Below, piece after piece: positions 20,660-29,371 of a DNA stretch of 41,408 bases (positions are counted from its first letter, which is position 1; each line of letters begins with the position of its first letter). This stretch comes from Lachnospiraceae bacterium (GTDB taxonomy: Bacteria > Bacillota > Clostridia > Lachnospirales > Lachnospiraceae). The stretch covers positions 1-41,408 of the forward strand of contig JAQUYA010000017.1 in NCBI GenBank assembly GCA_028692055.1, given 5' to 3'. The notes under the pieces were generated by a model. It was given only the letters and a program-made list of their open reading frames with translations, searched no databases and was not told the DNA's origin. Both the position numbers and the translations under genes were made by a program.

Positions 20660-22135
20660 ATGAATGCAAGTTTGATGTTAGCCGTGGTTTTGATTCCTTT
20701 TATTGGAGGTATATTAATTCCTCTGCTTCCATTTAAAAATCGTAATCAAATGGCAGTATTTTTAGAAACTGTTGTTCTAGTGAATTCACTTCTTGTATGG
20801 GGTATGTTATTAAACAGACCAACGGAAACTTTTACGATTATTCAATTTGCCGGAAATTTAACGCTTACTTTTAAATTAGATGGTATGGCATGTATATTTG
20901 GCGGACTGGTAGCGACATTGTGGCCATTGGCTACCTTATATTCTTTTGAATATATGAAACATGAAGATCATGAACGGACCTTTTTCATGTTTTATACGGC
21001 AACCTATGGAGTCACACTTGGAATTGCAATGTCTGGAAATATTCTTACCATGTATTTTTTCTATGAGTTATTAACACTGGTAACTGTACCACTTGTTATG
21101 CATACCCTTACAAGGGAAGCAGTTCTCGCAAGCCGGAAGTATTTGTATTATTCTTTAGGTGGTGCTGCTTTTGCTTTTATTGGTGTAATTTTTATTATTA
21201 TATATGGGGATTCAATGGATTTCATATTAGGCGGCATTCTCAATATGAATAAAATTGGAAGCAGAACAGATATTCTGCTATTTGTATATGTACTGACCTT
21301 TATGGGCTTTGGTGTAAAAGCAGCGATTTGTCCCTTTAATTCCTGGCTGCCGGAAGCGGGTGTCGCTCCAACTCCAGTTACTGCATTGCTTCATGCAGTT
21401 GCGGTTGTAAAGTCAGGAGCGTTTGCAATTTTAAGAATCACCTATTTCAGTTTTGGTGTTACTTTTTTAAGAGGTACGTGGGCGCAGAATGTCGTTATGT
21501 GTTTTGTTATTTTCACAATCGTTTATGGCTGCAGTATGGCAGTTAAGGAAACACATTTAAAAAGGCGTTTAGCATTTTCGACAATTAGTAATTTATCCTA
21601 TATTTTATTTGGAGCAACCATTATGACCCCACTTGGTTTAATTGGTGCTCTGAGTCATCTGATTTTTCATGCAGTCATGAAAATTTGTTCCTTTTTCTGT
21701 GCAGGTGCAGTGATTTATAAGACGAACAGGCATTATGTACATGAATTAGATGGTTTTGGCAGAAATATGCCGATTGTATTTGGGATATTTACCGTATCTG
21801 CATTTGCATTAATGGGTGTTCCGGGATTATGTGGATTTATCAGTAAATATAATCTGGCATATGCAGCCGTACAGAGTGAGAATCCATTGGCATATGTAGG
21901 GATTGGTGCATTATTGATATCTGCATTGTTAACTGCTATCTATATGCTCAGTATTGTAATAAGAGCTTTTTTTCCGGCAAAGGAATTTGATTATGAAACA
22001 ATTACAGATGTACACGATCCAAACTGGCTCATGATTGTTCCATTGGCATGTTTTGTCGCAGCGATGTTCTATTTTGGTCTGCATTCGGCACCGATTGTTT
22101 CATTTTTCACAAATGTGGCGAACGGCTTACTATAG
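20660..22135 (+). CDS. Antiporter subunit MrpD-like 3
   Basis: This is the third NuoL/M/N-type subunit, 491 aa. Glu136 (TMYFFYELLT) and Lys220 (GFGVKAAICPFNSWLPEAG) are conserved. The following loop is shortened to GVAPTPVTALLHAVAVVKSG, resembling the NuoL/NuoM variant with an extra His. AGGAGG lies 8 nt before the ATG. Similarity to the second copy at the N-terminal half suggests a duplication within the operon. Confidence 0.92.
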   Translation: MNASLMLAVVLIPFIGGILIPLLPFKNRNQMAVFLETVVLVNSLLVWGMLLNRPTETFTIIQFAGNLTLTFKLDGMACIFGGLVATLWPLATLYSFEYMKHEDHERTFFMFYTATYGVTLGIAMSGNILTMYFFYELLTLVTVPLVMHTLTREAVLASRKYLYYSLGGAAFAFIGVIFIIIYGDSMDFILGGILNMNKIGSRTDILLFVYVLTFMGFGVKAAICPFNSWLPEAGVAPTPVTALLHAVAVVKSGAFAILRITYFSFGVTFLRGTWAQNVVMCFVIFTIVYGCSMAVKETHLKRRLAFSTISNLSYILFGATIMTPLGLIGALSHLIFHAVMKICSFFCAGAVIYKTNRHYVHELDGFGRNMPIVFGIFTVSAFALMGVPGLCGFISKYNLAYAAVQSENPLAYVGIGALLISALLTAIYMLSIVIRAFFPAKEFDYETITDVHDPNWLMIVPLACFVAAMFYFGLHSAPIVSFFTNVANGLL

Positions 22136-22150
22136 GAGGGAGGTATTCAT

Positions 22151-24241
22151 ATGAATGGAAGTACGATATTGTTTGGTTTGGTTTTTTATCCTATCATAGG
22201 AGCCTTGGTGTCCTATCTTATTGGTAGATATCATAAAAAAGCGAGAGATTATTTTGCTGATTTTATTACAGTTTCAGAATTAATATGCTTTCTGGTATTA
22301 TTCTATCAGGTCGCAAAAGGTACGGTAATAGCGGATTTCAACTGGGAAAATTTTTGTGGAAGAGGAATTCATTTTTCGCTGGATGGATTTCGTGTCCTTT
22401 ATGGCTCCATTGCAGCGTTTATGTGGGCAATGACCACTATTTTTTCAAAAGAGTACTTTACGCATTATCGGAACCGCAATCGGTATTACCTTTTTAACCT
22501 GTTGACATTAGGAGCTACGGTGGGGGTATTCCTTTCTGCGGATTTATATACCACCTTTATTTTCTTTGAAATGATGTCCTTTACTTCCTATGTATGGGTT
22601 GCACAGGATGAGCGAAAGGAATCTCTGCGTGCTGCGGAAACCTATCTGGCAGTTGCCGTTATCGGTGGATTGGTAATGCTTATGGGTATTTTCCTGCTCT
22701 ATGATGCCATTGGTACGCTGGAAATGTCGAAGTTGTTAACGGCCTGTGCAGCCTATGAAAATAAAGCACGTCTTTATGTGGCAGGAATATGTATGCTATT
22801 CGGGTTTGGTGCAAAAGCAGGTGCGTTCCCATTACATATCTGGCTGCCAAAAGCACATCCGGTTGCGCCTGCACCAGCGAGTGCATTACTTTCCGGTATT
22901 CTAACGAAATCAGGTGTATTTGGAATCTTAGTTATAAGCTGCAATATTTTCTTATATGATAAGACTTGGGGATACCTCATTCTTGCACTTGGGGTATGTA
23001 CCATGTTTGGAGGTGCCCTTCTGGCAGTATTTTCCATTGACTTAAAACGTACCTTAGCCTGTTCTTCCATGTCGCAGATAGGATTTATTCTGATAGGAAT
23101 CGGTATGCAGTGTCTGTTAGGTGCAGAAAATGCATTGGCTGTCAGAGGTTCACTTTTACATATGGTTAACCATTCATTAATAAAGTTAGTATTATTTATG
23201 ATAGCTGGTGTTGTTTACATGAATCTTCATAAGTTAGACTTGAATAGTATTCGAGGATTTGGACGCAGGAAACCACTGTTGAATTTTGCTTTTTTAATGG
23301 GTGCCCTGGGTATCGGCGGGATTCCTCTTTGGAATGGTTATGTGAGTAAGACACTAATCCATGAAAGTATTGTGGAATATATATTGGAGTTAAATGGAGC
23401 ACATATGGTAAATATGATTCCGCTTTTAAAGGCAGCAGAATGGATTTTCCTGATTAGTGGCGGACTTACCATTGCTTATATGATGAAGCTCTATATTGCA
23501 ATATTTATAGAAAAAAATAATTCAAAGGAAGAACAACAACGATTTGAGGGCATGAACCAGAAATATATGAATAGTCAGAGTGCCTTTGCCATTGCTTTTA
23601 GTGCGATACTATTACCTGTTATGGGATTCTTTTCAAAATTTACAATGAACAGGCTTGCAGATTTGGGACAGGGATTTATGCAGTTGGAGGAATCCGGGAA
23701 AGCGGTAAATTATTTCAGTCTGGCAAATTTAAAGGGGGGAATGATTTCCATTCTGATTGGTGTGATGGTATATGTATTCATCATACGGATATGCCTGATA
23801 AAGAAAAATGAAGAAGGACAACTTATTTATATCAATGCATGGCCGAAATGGCTTGATTTGGAAGAACTAATCTATCGACCGGTATTATTAAAAATAGTGC
23901 CATTTATCGCCGGTGTTTTCAGTAGAATCTGTGACAGTCTTGTTGACTGGCTGGTTATTTTTCTCAGAAAGACCATTTACAGGGACCGCAAGATACCATG
24001 TGAATTGCCGGAAGGAAATATCTTTACACATATAACAGGAACAATTTTGAACTTTATATACAGTCTGTTTCATAAGGGAGAGAAGAAAACTGGAAATAAT
24101 TCCTACGTGCATATTGCTGCAGTAAAAAGAGAAGAAATACAGGAAAATGCAATGATTATTCAAAGAAGCATGTCTTTTGGTCTGATTATGTTCTGCTTTG
24201 GATTGTGTCTGACATTAATCTATTTACTGTATCTGAAATAA
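22151..24241 (+). CDS. Long NuoL-like antiporter subunit (MrpD-like 4, C-terminal extension)
   Basis: This last operon gene encodes a 696-aa protein. Residues 1-460 are a NuoL/M/N module with Glu140 (TTFIFFEMMS) and Lys222 (GFGAKAGAFPLHIWLPKAHP). The remaining 230 residues contain a membrane helix (about 540-555), an amphipathic stretch WPKWLDLEELIYRPVL, further helices and a terminal transmembrane segment. The layout recalls the lateral arm of NuoL or the extra part of Ech/Hyf-type NuoL proteins. It is the nearest match to the missing MrpA body, but lacks the MbhD/MbhE tail. Confidence 0.88.
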   Translation: MNGSTILFGLVFYPIIGALVSYLIGRYHKKARDYFADFITVSELICFLVLFYQVAKGTVIADFNWENFCGRGIHFSLDGFRVLYGSIAAFMWAMTTIFSKEYFTHYRNRNRYYLFNLLTLGATVGVFLSADLYTTFIFFEMMSFTSYVWVAQDERKESLRAAETYLAVAVIGGLVMLMGIFLLYDAIGTLEMSKLLTACAAYENKARLYVAGICMLFGFGAKAGAFPLHIWLPKAHPVAPAPASALLSGILTKSGVFGILVISCNIFLYDKTWGYLILALGVCTMFGGALLAVFSIDLKRTLACSSMSQIGFILIGIGMQCLLGAENALAVRGSLLHMVNHSLIKLVLFMIAGVVYMNLHKLDLNSIRGFGRRKPLLNFAFLMGALGIGGIPLWNGYVSKTLIHESIVEYILELNGAHMVNMIPLLKAAEWIFLISGGLTIAYMMKLYIAIFIEKNNSKEEQQRFEGMNQKYMNSQSAFAIAFSAILLPVMGFFSKFTMNRLADLGQGFMQLEESGKAVNYFSLANLKGGMISILIGVMVYVFIIRICLIKKNEEGQLIYINAWPKWLDLEELIYRPVLLKIVPFIAGVFSRICDSLVDWLVIFLRKTIYRDRKIPCELPEGNIFTHITGTILNFIYSLFHKGEKKTGNNSYVHIAAVKREEIQENAMIIQRSMSFGLIMFCFGLCLTLIYLLYLK

Positions 24242-24248
24242 ACAATGG

Positions 24249-24277
24249 TTGATTTTACACTGCAAATTGGGTATACT
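24249..24277 (+). promoter_or_regulatory. Promoter of mntP
   Basis: TTGATT (24249-24254), a 17-bp spacer and TATACT (24272-24277) give a strong sigma-A match. Only about 38 nt separate the expected transcription start from the ATG, so there is no room for a yybP-ykoY manganese riboswitch. Confidence 0.65.
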
Positions 24278-24321
24278 ATTCATCAACGTTCAAAATTGGA
24301 CAAAGGTGGTGTAAAGGTAAA

Positions 24322-24885
24322 ATGGGATTAAGTATTTGGGAATTATTGATTATAGCGATTGGGTTATCTATGGATGCATTTGCAGTATCGATATGCAAGG
24401 GATTATCCATGAAAAAGATGAACTGGAAAAACGGTATCATAGCAGGTCTGTACTTTGGAGTCTTTCAGGCAGCAATGCCCCTTATTGGATATATACTGGG
24501 TATGCAATTTCAAAGCTTTATACAGGGTGTTGATCATTGGATTGCATTTATTCTTTTAGCATTAATCGGACTTAATATGGTAAAAGAGTCACGCTCGAAA
24601 GAGGAAGAAAAAGAGAATGATTCTTTTGATGTAAAGACAATGCTTATTTTGGCAGTTGCAACCAGCATTGATGCATTGATGGTTGGCATTACCTTTGCTT
24701 TTTTAAGTGTAAATATCGTTCCCGCAGTATCTTTTATAGGTGTTATTACTTTTACATTATCTGTTATTGGTATTAAAATAGGAAATGTATTTGGAGCAAA
24801 GTATAAATCAAAAGCAGAGCTTGCAGGAGGCATTATTCTTATTTTAATGGGTACCAAGATTTTAATACAACATCTTTTTTTATAA
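24322..24885 (+). CDS. mntP: Manganese efflux pump MntP
   Basis: MntP exports Mn2+ and protects against manganese excess. The 187-aa protein has six membrane helices and two internally repeated halves, each with an Asp in the membrane: [15 protein letters not shown] (about 14-28) and [16 protein letters not shown] (about 113-128). Length and motifs match the family exactly. AAAGGT lies 6 nt before the ATG. An 8-bp inverted repeat (24870-24891) spans the stop codon but lacks a T-run. Confidence 0.95.
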   Translation: MGLSIWELLIIAIGLSMDAFAVSICKGLSMKKMNWKNGIIAGLYFGVFQAAMPLIGYILGMQFQSFIQGVDHWIAFILLALIGLNMVKESRSKEEEKENDSFDVKTMLILAVATSIDALMVGITFAFLSVNIVPAVSFIGVITFTLSVIGIKIGNVFGAKYKSKAELAGGIILILMGTKILIQHLFL

Positions 24886-24910
24886 AGATGTAGATAAGAG
24901 TTAGTCTGAG

Positions 24911-24926
24911 AGAAAGGCATGGTTAT
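24911..24926 (+). promoter_or_regulatory. Extended ribosome-binding block (HAD gene)
   Basis: AGAAAGGCATGGTTAT, 4 nt, then ATG at 24931. The ATG inside the block (24919) is in frame but would put the true binding site inside the coding region. Confidence 0.65.
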
Positions 24927-24930
24927 TAAG

Positions 24931-25737
24931 ATGGATAAAAAAGTATTGGTATTAGACATAGATGGAACACTTACTAATTCACAGAAAGAAATTACGGAAA
25001 GAACCAGAGAAGCCATTATTCAGACACAGGAAAGAGGACATATTGTTATTCTGGCTTCTGGCAGACCTACACCGGGAATGAAACGGTATGCCGAAGAATT
25101 GGAGCTTGAAAAATATGGTGGATACTTACTTTCCTTCAATGGCGCGAAAATTATAAATTATAAAACAAAAGAAATTGTATTCCAGCAAACCTTACCGAAG
25201 GAAATGATTCCTAAGATTTATCAATATGCAGAAATGCATGATTGTGGAATTGTGACCTATACGGAGGATTGTATCATTTCCGGAAGGCGAATTGATAAAT
25301 ATTTGGAATTAGAGTCACATATTAATCAAATGCCAATGAAGGAAGTAATGAATTTTCCAGAATATCAAAAACAGGATTTGAATAAATGCTTATTGACAGC
25401 AGAGCCGGGGTTAGCTGAGAAATATGAAAAAGAGCTGCAGACTATATGTGGAGAAGCATTGAGTATTTATCGTTCGGAACCATTTTTTATTGAAGTAATG
25501 CCACGTGATATTGATAAGGCGACTTCTTTGGACAAAATGCTGAAGAGTGTGGGACTAACCAGAGAGAATGCCATTTGTTGTGGAGATGGATTTAACGATA
25601 TGACAATGATTCAGTATGCGGGAGTTGGCGTTGCAATGGAAAACGCTCAGCCGGTCGTAAAGGAAGCAGCAAATTATATTACAAAATCAAATGATGCGGA
25701 TGGTATCGCACATGTGGTAGACAAATTTATATTATAG
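24931..25737 (+). CDS. Cof-type HAD-superfamily phosphatase
   Basis: This 268-aa cytoplasmic hydrolase belongs to the Cof/YidA group of HAD phosphatases, which act on sugar phosphates and related small metabolites. The nucleophile motif LDIDGTLTNS is at the N-terminus, ILASGRPTPGM is the second motif, and CCGDGFNDMTMIQYAGVGVAM is the metal-binding third motif. The C2 cap domain lies between. The substrate cannot be read from the sequence. The start is set by the extended ribosome-binding block. A terminator follows about 90 nt downstream. Confidence 0.92.
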   Translation: MDKKVLVLDIDGTLTNSQKEITERTREAIIQTQERGHIVILASGRPTPGMKRYAEELELEKYGGYLLSFNGAKIINYKTKEIVFQQTLPKEMIPKIYQYAEMHDCGIVTYTEDCIISGRRIDKYLELESHINQMPMKEVMNFPEYQKQDLNKCLLTAEPGLAEKYEKELQTICGEALSIYRSEPFFIEVMPRDIDKATSLDKMLKSVGLTRENAICCGDGFNDMTMIQYAGVGVAMENAQPVVKEAANYITKSNDADGIAHVVDKFIL

Positions 25738-25826
25738 CGGATATTTTTTATCAAAAAGGCTCTAATTACAGAGAATAAGATTGAAAAATGGGAAAAAAAA
25801 TATATAATAAAAGTAAAGAATCGTCG

Positions 25827-25860
25827 AGAGGAACAAGACAAGACTTGTTTCTCTTTTTTG
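25827..25860 (+). terminator. Terminator after the HAD phosphatase
   Basis: AGAGGAACAAG (25827-25837) pairs with CTTGTTTCTCT (25844-25854), with one G-U pair, followed by a run of T to 25859. Confidence 0.82.
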
Positions 25861-25905
25861 TACATGCTTATATTGAAATTAGATTCTGAAACCTACTTAA
25901 TGTTA

Positions 25906-25921
25906 AGAAAGGGAAGGGTAT
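25906..25921 (+). promoter_or_regulatory. Extended ribosome-binding block (chemoreceptor)
   Basis: AGAAAGGGAAGGGTAT, 4 nt, then ATG: a variant of the block found at 24911, 29125 and 29372. Confidence 0.55.
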
Positions 25922-25925
25922 TAGA

Positions 25926-27935
25926 ATGAAAAAGAAATATTTAAGTTTAAAATGGAGTATCATTATTTCTATTTTACCGGTAGTTTTATTAATTACGATA
26001 GTTGTGCTAATGATGATATATACGTCTTCAAAGGAAACGTTAATTAATAAGCAGACCTCTTTGATTGAAAAGGAAAGTGATAACGGGGCTGCGACCATCG
26101 GACAATGGACAAATGAGATAACAGCAAAGGTGGATATGGCAGCAGATCTGTTGCAGGAAAATCGATTAAAAACAGAGGAAGACTGGAAATCCTATATGGT
26201 AGCACATAAGGATTTAATCGATGGATGTGAAGATGGATTGTATGTTGTATATAAGGATGGTACATGGGTAGCTTCAGATGGAACAGAAGACAAAGTACCG
26301 GAATATGTGAAAGAAGATTGGTATAATTTCTGTATTTCAAATGAAAAGGCGGCTTTTGATGCATGCAGTTATTTTGAAGATGATACAAGTTCTGGTTATT
26401 CTGTTACAGTGGGACGACAGATAGTAGATGCAGCAGGTCAGCCAAACGGAATTATTGCAATTGATGCATATTTAGATGGTATTAATACGCAGGTGGCCGA
26501 GAGTAAGGATTCCATAGAAGGCGATATTCTGGTCATTGATAAAAAGAGTGGAATGGTTATTGCCGGAACAGAAGATGGATTAAGTGGAGAAACGGTTACC
26601 AGCTCACAGCATGCATTATTGCAAACCATACAAGCAGATGTTATGTCAGGTAATCTACAAAAAACATATGTGATAAATGGGAATACAGAGTATATGGCAT
26701 CCAGTAATATTTCGGGAACTGACTGGATTTATCTGGTGTATGTTGACCAGTCAATTGCATTACAGGCATTAACAAATATAAAATCAATTGCTGTAATAGG
26801 AATTTCTATATTAGTTGTATTAATTACTATTTCCTGTATTTTTAATATTGGAAAGCAGATGAATAAGTTAAAAATAGTAGAAAAACGAATTGATGTAATT
26901 ACAGGGGGGGATTTTTCCATTGCCTTAGAGGATAAAGAACCAAAGATACAAAATGAAGTTGTTACCATTAACAGCAACCTTAAGAATTTTATAAATAAGA
27001 TGAAATTTACAATTAAAACGATTATTACGGCATCAGATAATCTGTCCAGGCATTCTGAATTATTTTCCAATATGGCGGAGGAATTAAATGAAGATGCTAT
27101 ATCCGAAAGCATTGCTCTTGAGGATTTGACAACGACGATTGGAGATATGACTGGAGCTGTACAAAATCTTGCAGAGAATGCAAGTGACCTTGCAGGTATA
27201 GTACAAACCACACAAAATTCCGGTATTCATGCAGGTGAAAAGATGCAGGAGGTTGTGGAAGCATCTGAAAAAGGAAATATAGATATTCAAAAAGTAAATG
27301 AGAAAATGGAAAATGTGGAAGAATCCATGAGGAATCTGGAGCTGTTGGTAACAGAGGTAAGCAATGCTGCAGAAAAAATCAACTCTATTACTAATGTCAT
27401 AAAATCCATCGCTGAGGAAACAAATTTATTATCTTTAAATGCATCCATCGAAGCTGCCAGGGCGGGCGAACAAGGAAGAGGATTTGCAGTTGTTGCAGAT
27501 CAAATCAAAAGTCTTGCAAGTACTTCGGGAGAAAATGCAAAAGCAATCGAAGAACTGATTATCAATATTTCCGGATTAATTGAGAAGACAACGGATTCTA
27601 CAAAAAGCAGTGCAGTTGGTTTAGTGGAAAGTACTCAATTATTAGAGAAAACAACCATATCTTTTCAGAATATAACAGAAACCGTTTATGATACAAAAAG
27701 AGTATTGAATAACCTGATAGAAGATATTGAAAAGGTAGACCATATTGCGACCGATATCGCTGCAATTTCAGAAGAACAGGCAGCCAGCAGCGAAGAAATT
27801 CTTGCAACGACACAATCGGTAAGTGAGCATGTAATCAGAACCAAGGACAGCAGTCAGAAAATCAAAGAAGGAACAAATGTATTACATATGGCAGCAGAGG
27901 ATTTGGAAAACGAAATGAAGTTCTTTAAATTATAA
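25926..27935 (+). CDS. Methyl-accepting chemotaxis protein with extracellular Cache domain
   Basis: This 669-aa chemoreceptor senses an external ligand and controls CheA. It has a transmembrane helix (about 10-32), an extracellular sensor of about 250 residues resembling a double Cache domain ([14 protein letters not shown] and [20 protein letters not shown]), a second transmembrane helix (about 288-308), a HAMP region, and a long cytoplasmic coiled coil. The signalling hairpin tip [20 protein letters not shown] (from about 497) is intact. No C-terminal CheR pentapeptide is seen. The ligand is unknown. A MITE-like palindrome begins 12 nt after the stop. Confidence 0.95.
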   Translation: MKKKYLSLKWSIIISILPVVLLITIVVLMMIYTSSKETLINKQTSLIEKESDNGAATIGQWTNEITAKVDMAADLLQENRLKTEEDWKSYMVAHKDLIDGCEDGLYVVYKDGTWVASDGTEDKVPEYVKEDWYNFCISNEKAAFDACSYFEDDTSSGYSVTVGRQIVDAAGQPNGIIAIDAYLDGINTQVAESKDSIEGDILVIDKKSGMVIAGTEDGLSGETVTSSQHALLQTIQADVMSGNLQKTYVINGNTEYMASSNISGTDWIYLVYVDQSIALQALTNIKSIAVIGISILVVLITISCIFNIGKQMNKLKIVEKRIDVITGGDFSIALEDKEPKIQNEVVTINSNLKNFINKMKFTIKTIITASDNLSRHSELFSNMAEELNEDAISESIALEDLTTTIGDMTGAVQNLAENASDLAGIVQTTQNSGIHAGEKMQEVVEASEKGNIDIQKVNEKMENVEESMRNLELLVTEVSNAAEKINSITNVIKSIAEETNLLSLNASIEAARAGEQGRGFAVVADQIKSLASTSGENAKAIEELIINISGLIEKTTDSTKSSAVGLVESTQLLEKTTISFQNITETVYDTKRVLNNLIEDIEKVDHIATDIAAISEEQAASSEEILATTQSVSEHVIRTKDSSQKIKEGTNVLHMAAEDLENEMKFFKL

Positions 27936-27946
27936 TAGATTTAAAT

Positions 27947-28105
27947 GATTATATACAAAGCCAAGCCAGAACGTTTCTACTTAGGAGTCGCTCTTGCTCG
28001 GTTTCAGGCGTAGTGGTACATAATGCAGCAAAAAACACTGCATAAGTACCAACGCCTTCAAACGCTCCTTCGTAGAAACGTTCCGGCTTGGCTTTGTATA
28101 TAATC
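27947..28105. mobile_element. MITE-like palindrome with 34-bp terminal inverted repeats
   Basis: The arms 27947-27980 and 28072-28105 are inverted copies of each other with one mismatch in 34 bp. Inside, a second imperfect palindrome pairs AGGCGT (28006-28011) with ACGCCT (28052-28057), TGGTAC (28014-28019) with GTACCA (28046-28051) and TGCAG (28024-28028) with CTGCA (28038-28042). The 11-mer ATAGATTTAAA flanks it on both sides (27935-27945 and 28108-28118), as expected of a target-site duplication. The interior is richer in G+C than its surroundings. It has no gene. The mobile nature is an inference from this structure; only one copy is in the window. Confidence 0.75.
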
Positions 28106-28120
28106 AGATAGATTTAAAAT

Positions 28121-28167
28121 AAAAAAGGAATACATCTTTCAAAAAACGGAAGATGTATTCCTTTTTT
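28121..28167. terminator. Bidirectional terminator between chemoreceptor and yjfB
   Basis: A 20-bp stem (28121-28140 with 28148-28167) has an A-tract on the left and a T-tract on the right, so it works for both converging transcripts. The MITE-like element sits between it and the chemoreceptor stop. Confidence 0.88.
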
Positions 28168-28200
28168 GTATGGTGTGTCCAGCGAAGCTGGATCACATTT

Positions 28201-28377
28201 TTACAACGAGATATCGATAGAACCACCAATGTCGGGATTAACGGATTGCTCCATCATTTTAGTAAGATCCGCGCCCATTGTAGCGGAAGAATCGATAGCT
28301 TTACTCAGAATGGCGGTACCAATATCATTTTGTAGCTGTGTCTGTGCCATTGCAGTAGATAAAGCGGCAATATCCAT
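28201..28377 (-). CDS. YjfB-family putative motility protein
   Basis: This is a 58-aa protein that begins MDIAALSTAMAQTQLQNDIG and ends GGSIDISL. This matches the YjfB_motility family (PF14070): N-terminal MDIA-LS, then a Gln-rich helix and a central helix with Met residues. Such proteins are common in motile Firmicutes and often belong to the sigma-D regulon; their function is not established. GGAGATGATTAT precedes the start. A sigma-28-like -10 (CCGATAT) lies about 50 bp upstream. The gene is too short for many ORF callers. Confidence 0.85.
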   Translation of the reverse strand: MDIAALSTAMAQTQLQNDIGTAILSKAIDSSATMGADLTKMMEQSVNPDIGGSIDISL

Positions 28378-28428
28378 ATAATCATCTCCATTCTACTTTT
28401 TAATCAATGAATTATCGTTGTATAGAAT

Positions 28429-28459
28429 ATATCGGATAAAGCTTCTGATTCCATTAATT
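28429..28459 (-). promoter_or_regulatory. Possible sigma-D (sigma-28) promoter of yjfB
   Basis: On the minus strand CCGATAT (28429-28435) matches the sigma-D -10 core. The upstream TAAT at 17-bp spacing is a weak -35. The product family fits this assignment, but the -35 does not match well. Confidence 0.4.
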
Positions 28460-28465
28460 AAGGAC

Positions 28466-28542
28466 GTAAATCAATATATATTTATTGAATAACGATAAAA
28501 AAATATTGATTTACAATTATTTGTGTGTTATTATATCGTTAT
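28466..28542. promoter_or_regulatory. Interlocked inverted repeats and promoter before DUF2975 gene
   Basis: Two perfect inverted repeats interlock: GTAAATCAATAT (28466-28477) with its complement (28503-28514), and ATAACGATA (28489-28497) with TATCGTTAT (28534-28542). The promoter TTGATT (28506-28511), 17 bp, TATTAT (28529-28534) lies across their right arms: the first repeat covers the -35 and the second the start region. This looks like a two-site operator that could allow DNA looping. The neighbouring HTH protein is the natural candidate ligand. Confidence 0.6.
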
Positions 28543-28627
28543 GCAGTCGATGCAAACTGGTGTAAATTAATGCATGCATAACGAACAAAATAAGGGAATG
28601 AAAGAAAAAGGGTCGGAGGAATTAAAA

Positions 28628-29074
28628 TTGAAAGATAAAATAATTGTAGTTACAAAGGTATTATTAGATGTCATGTTTTATGCAGGTATTATGGTATGTA
28701 TCTCTTTACCAATAAGTATAAAATTCTACGGTAAGTTTAATTCTTATTTTAAGAATAATTATGTTCCATTATGCTTTATATTTTTCTTTTCCGGTATATT
28801 TGCAGTTGCGATAATACAGGAATTACGTAAAATGTTTCGTTCCGTTATTCGAGATGATTGCTTTATAAGAGAAAATGTAATAAGTCTGAATCGCATGGGA
28901 AATTATAGTTTTGCAATTGCATTTGTTACTGTTTTCCGAGTATTTCTATATATTACTCCCGCAGTATTTGTCATAATCCTGGTATTTATAATTGCAGCTC
29001 TTTTTAGTAAGGTTTTATCACATGTATTTGATAAGGCAGTTACTTATAAATTGGAAAATGACCTGACAATTTAG
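28628..29074 (+). CDS. DUF2975 membrane protein (YoaS-like)
   Basis: This 148-aa protein has four hydrophobic segments and the DUF2975 pattern, including FAVAIIQELRKMFRSVIRDDCFIRENVISLNRMG, in which the membrane-proximal FI-ENV--L-RMG is typical. The family regularly precedes a small YozG-like HTH gene, as here. I prefer the TTG start at 28628 because GGAGGA lies 7 nt upstream. An in-frame ATG at 28574 would add 18 hydrophilic residues but has no ribosome-binding site. The function is unknown; a membrane partner for the regulator is an inference. Confidence 0.8.
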   Translation: MKDKIIVVTKVLLDVMFYAGIMVCISLPISIKFYGKFNSYFKNNYVPLCFIFFFSGIFAVAIIQELRKMFRSVIRDDCFIRENVISLNRMGNYSFAIAFVTVFRVFLYITPAVFVIILVFIIAALFSKVLSHVFDKAVTYKLENDLTI

Positions 29075-29124
29075 CCCTGAATAGTAGGCAGATATGGATT
29101 TGCAAAGATTACGGAATATAGGAT

Positions 29125-29140
29125 AGAAAGGAAAGGTTAT
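29125..29140 (+). promoter_or_regulatory. Extended ribosome-binding block (YozG-like gene)
   Basis: AGAAAGGAAAGGTTAT, 4 nt, then ATG at 29145. Same spacing as at 11900, 24911, 25906 and 29372. Confidence 0.65.
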
Positions 29141-29144
29141 TAAA

Positions 29145-29351
29145 ATGGCAATTATGATTAATTTAGATGTTGTTATGGCACAGCGAAAAATAGGTTTGAC
29201 AGAGCTTGCAGCAAAAGTAGATATTACAATGGCGAATCTATCAGTTTTAAAAAATAATAAAGCAAAGGCAATACGGTTATCTACATTGGAGGCAATATGT
29301 AAAGCATTACAATGCCAGCCAGGAGATATCATAGAATATATAGAAGACTAA
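29145..29351 (+). CDS. YozG-like XRE-family HTH regulator
   Basis: This 68-aa protein is a single Cro/CI-type helix-turn-helix domain (HTH_26): RKIGLTELAAKVDITMANLS forms the DNA-binding helices, and LSTLEAICKALQCQPGDIIEY is the conserved end. It lies 70 nt after the DUF2975 gene, the pairing seen in YoaS/YozG of Bacillus. It probably autoregulates the operon through the inverted repeats at 28466-28542; that is inference. Confidence 0.9.
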   Translation: MAIMINLDVVMAQRKIGLTELAAKVDITMANLSVLKNNKAKAIRLSTLEAICKALQCQPGDIIEYIED

Positions 29352-29371
29352 ATAAAGTTTCATAATTAGAA

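Noticed and set aside
24242-24321. yybP-ykoY manganese riboswitch before mntP
   Set aside because: Only 80 bp separate the genes and a good promoter occupies 24249-24277, leaving about 38 nt of leader, too short for the aptamer.
24870-24891. Terminator at the end of mntP
   Set aside because: The 8-bp inverted repeat ACATCTTT/AAAGATGT spans the stop codon but is A/T-rich and has no T-run after it.
28153-28381. Plus-strand frames over the yjfB gene
   Set aside because: The minus-strand YjfB protein has a ribosome-binding site, a family match and a terminator; the plus-strand frames have none of these.
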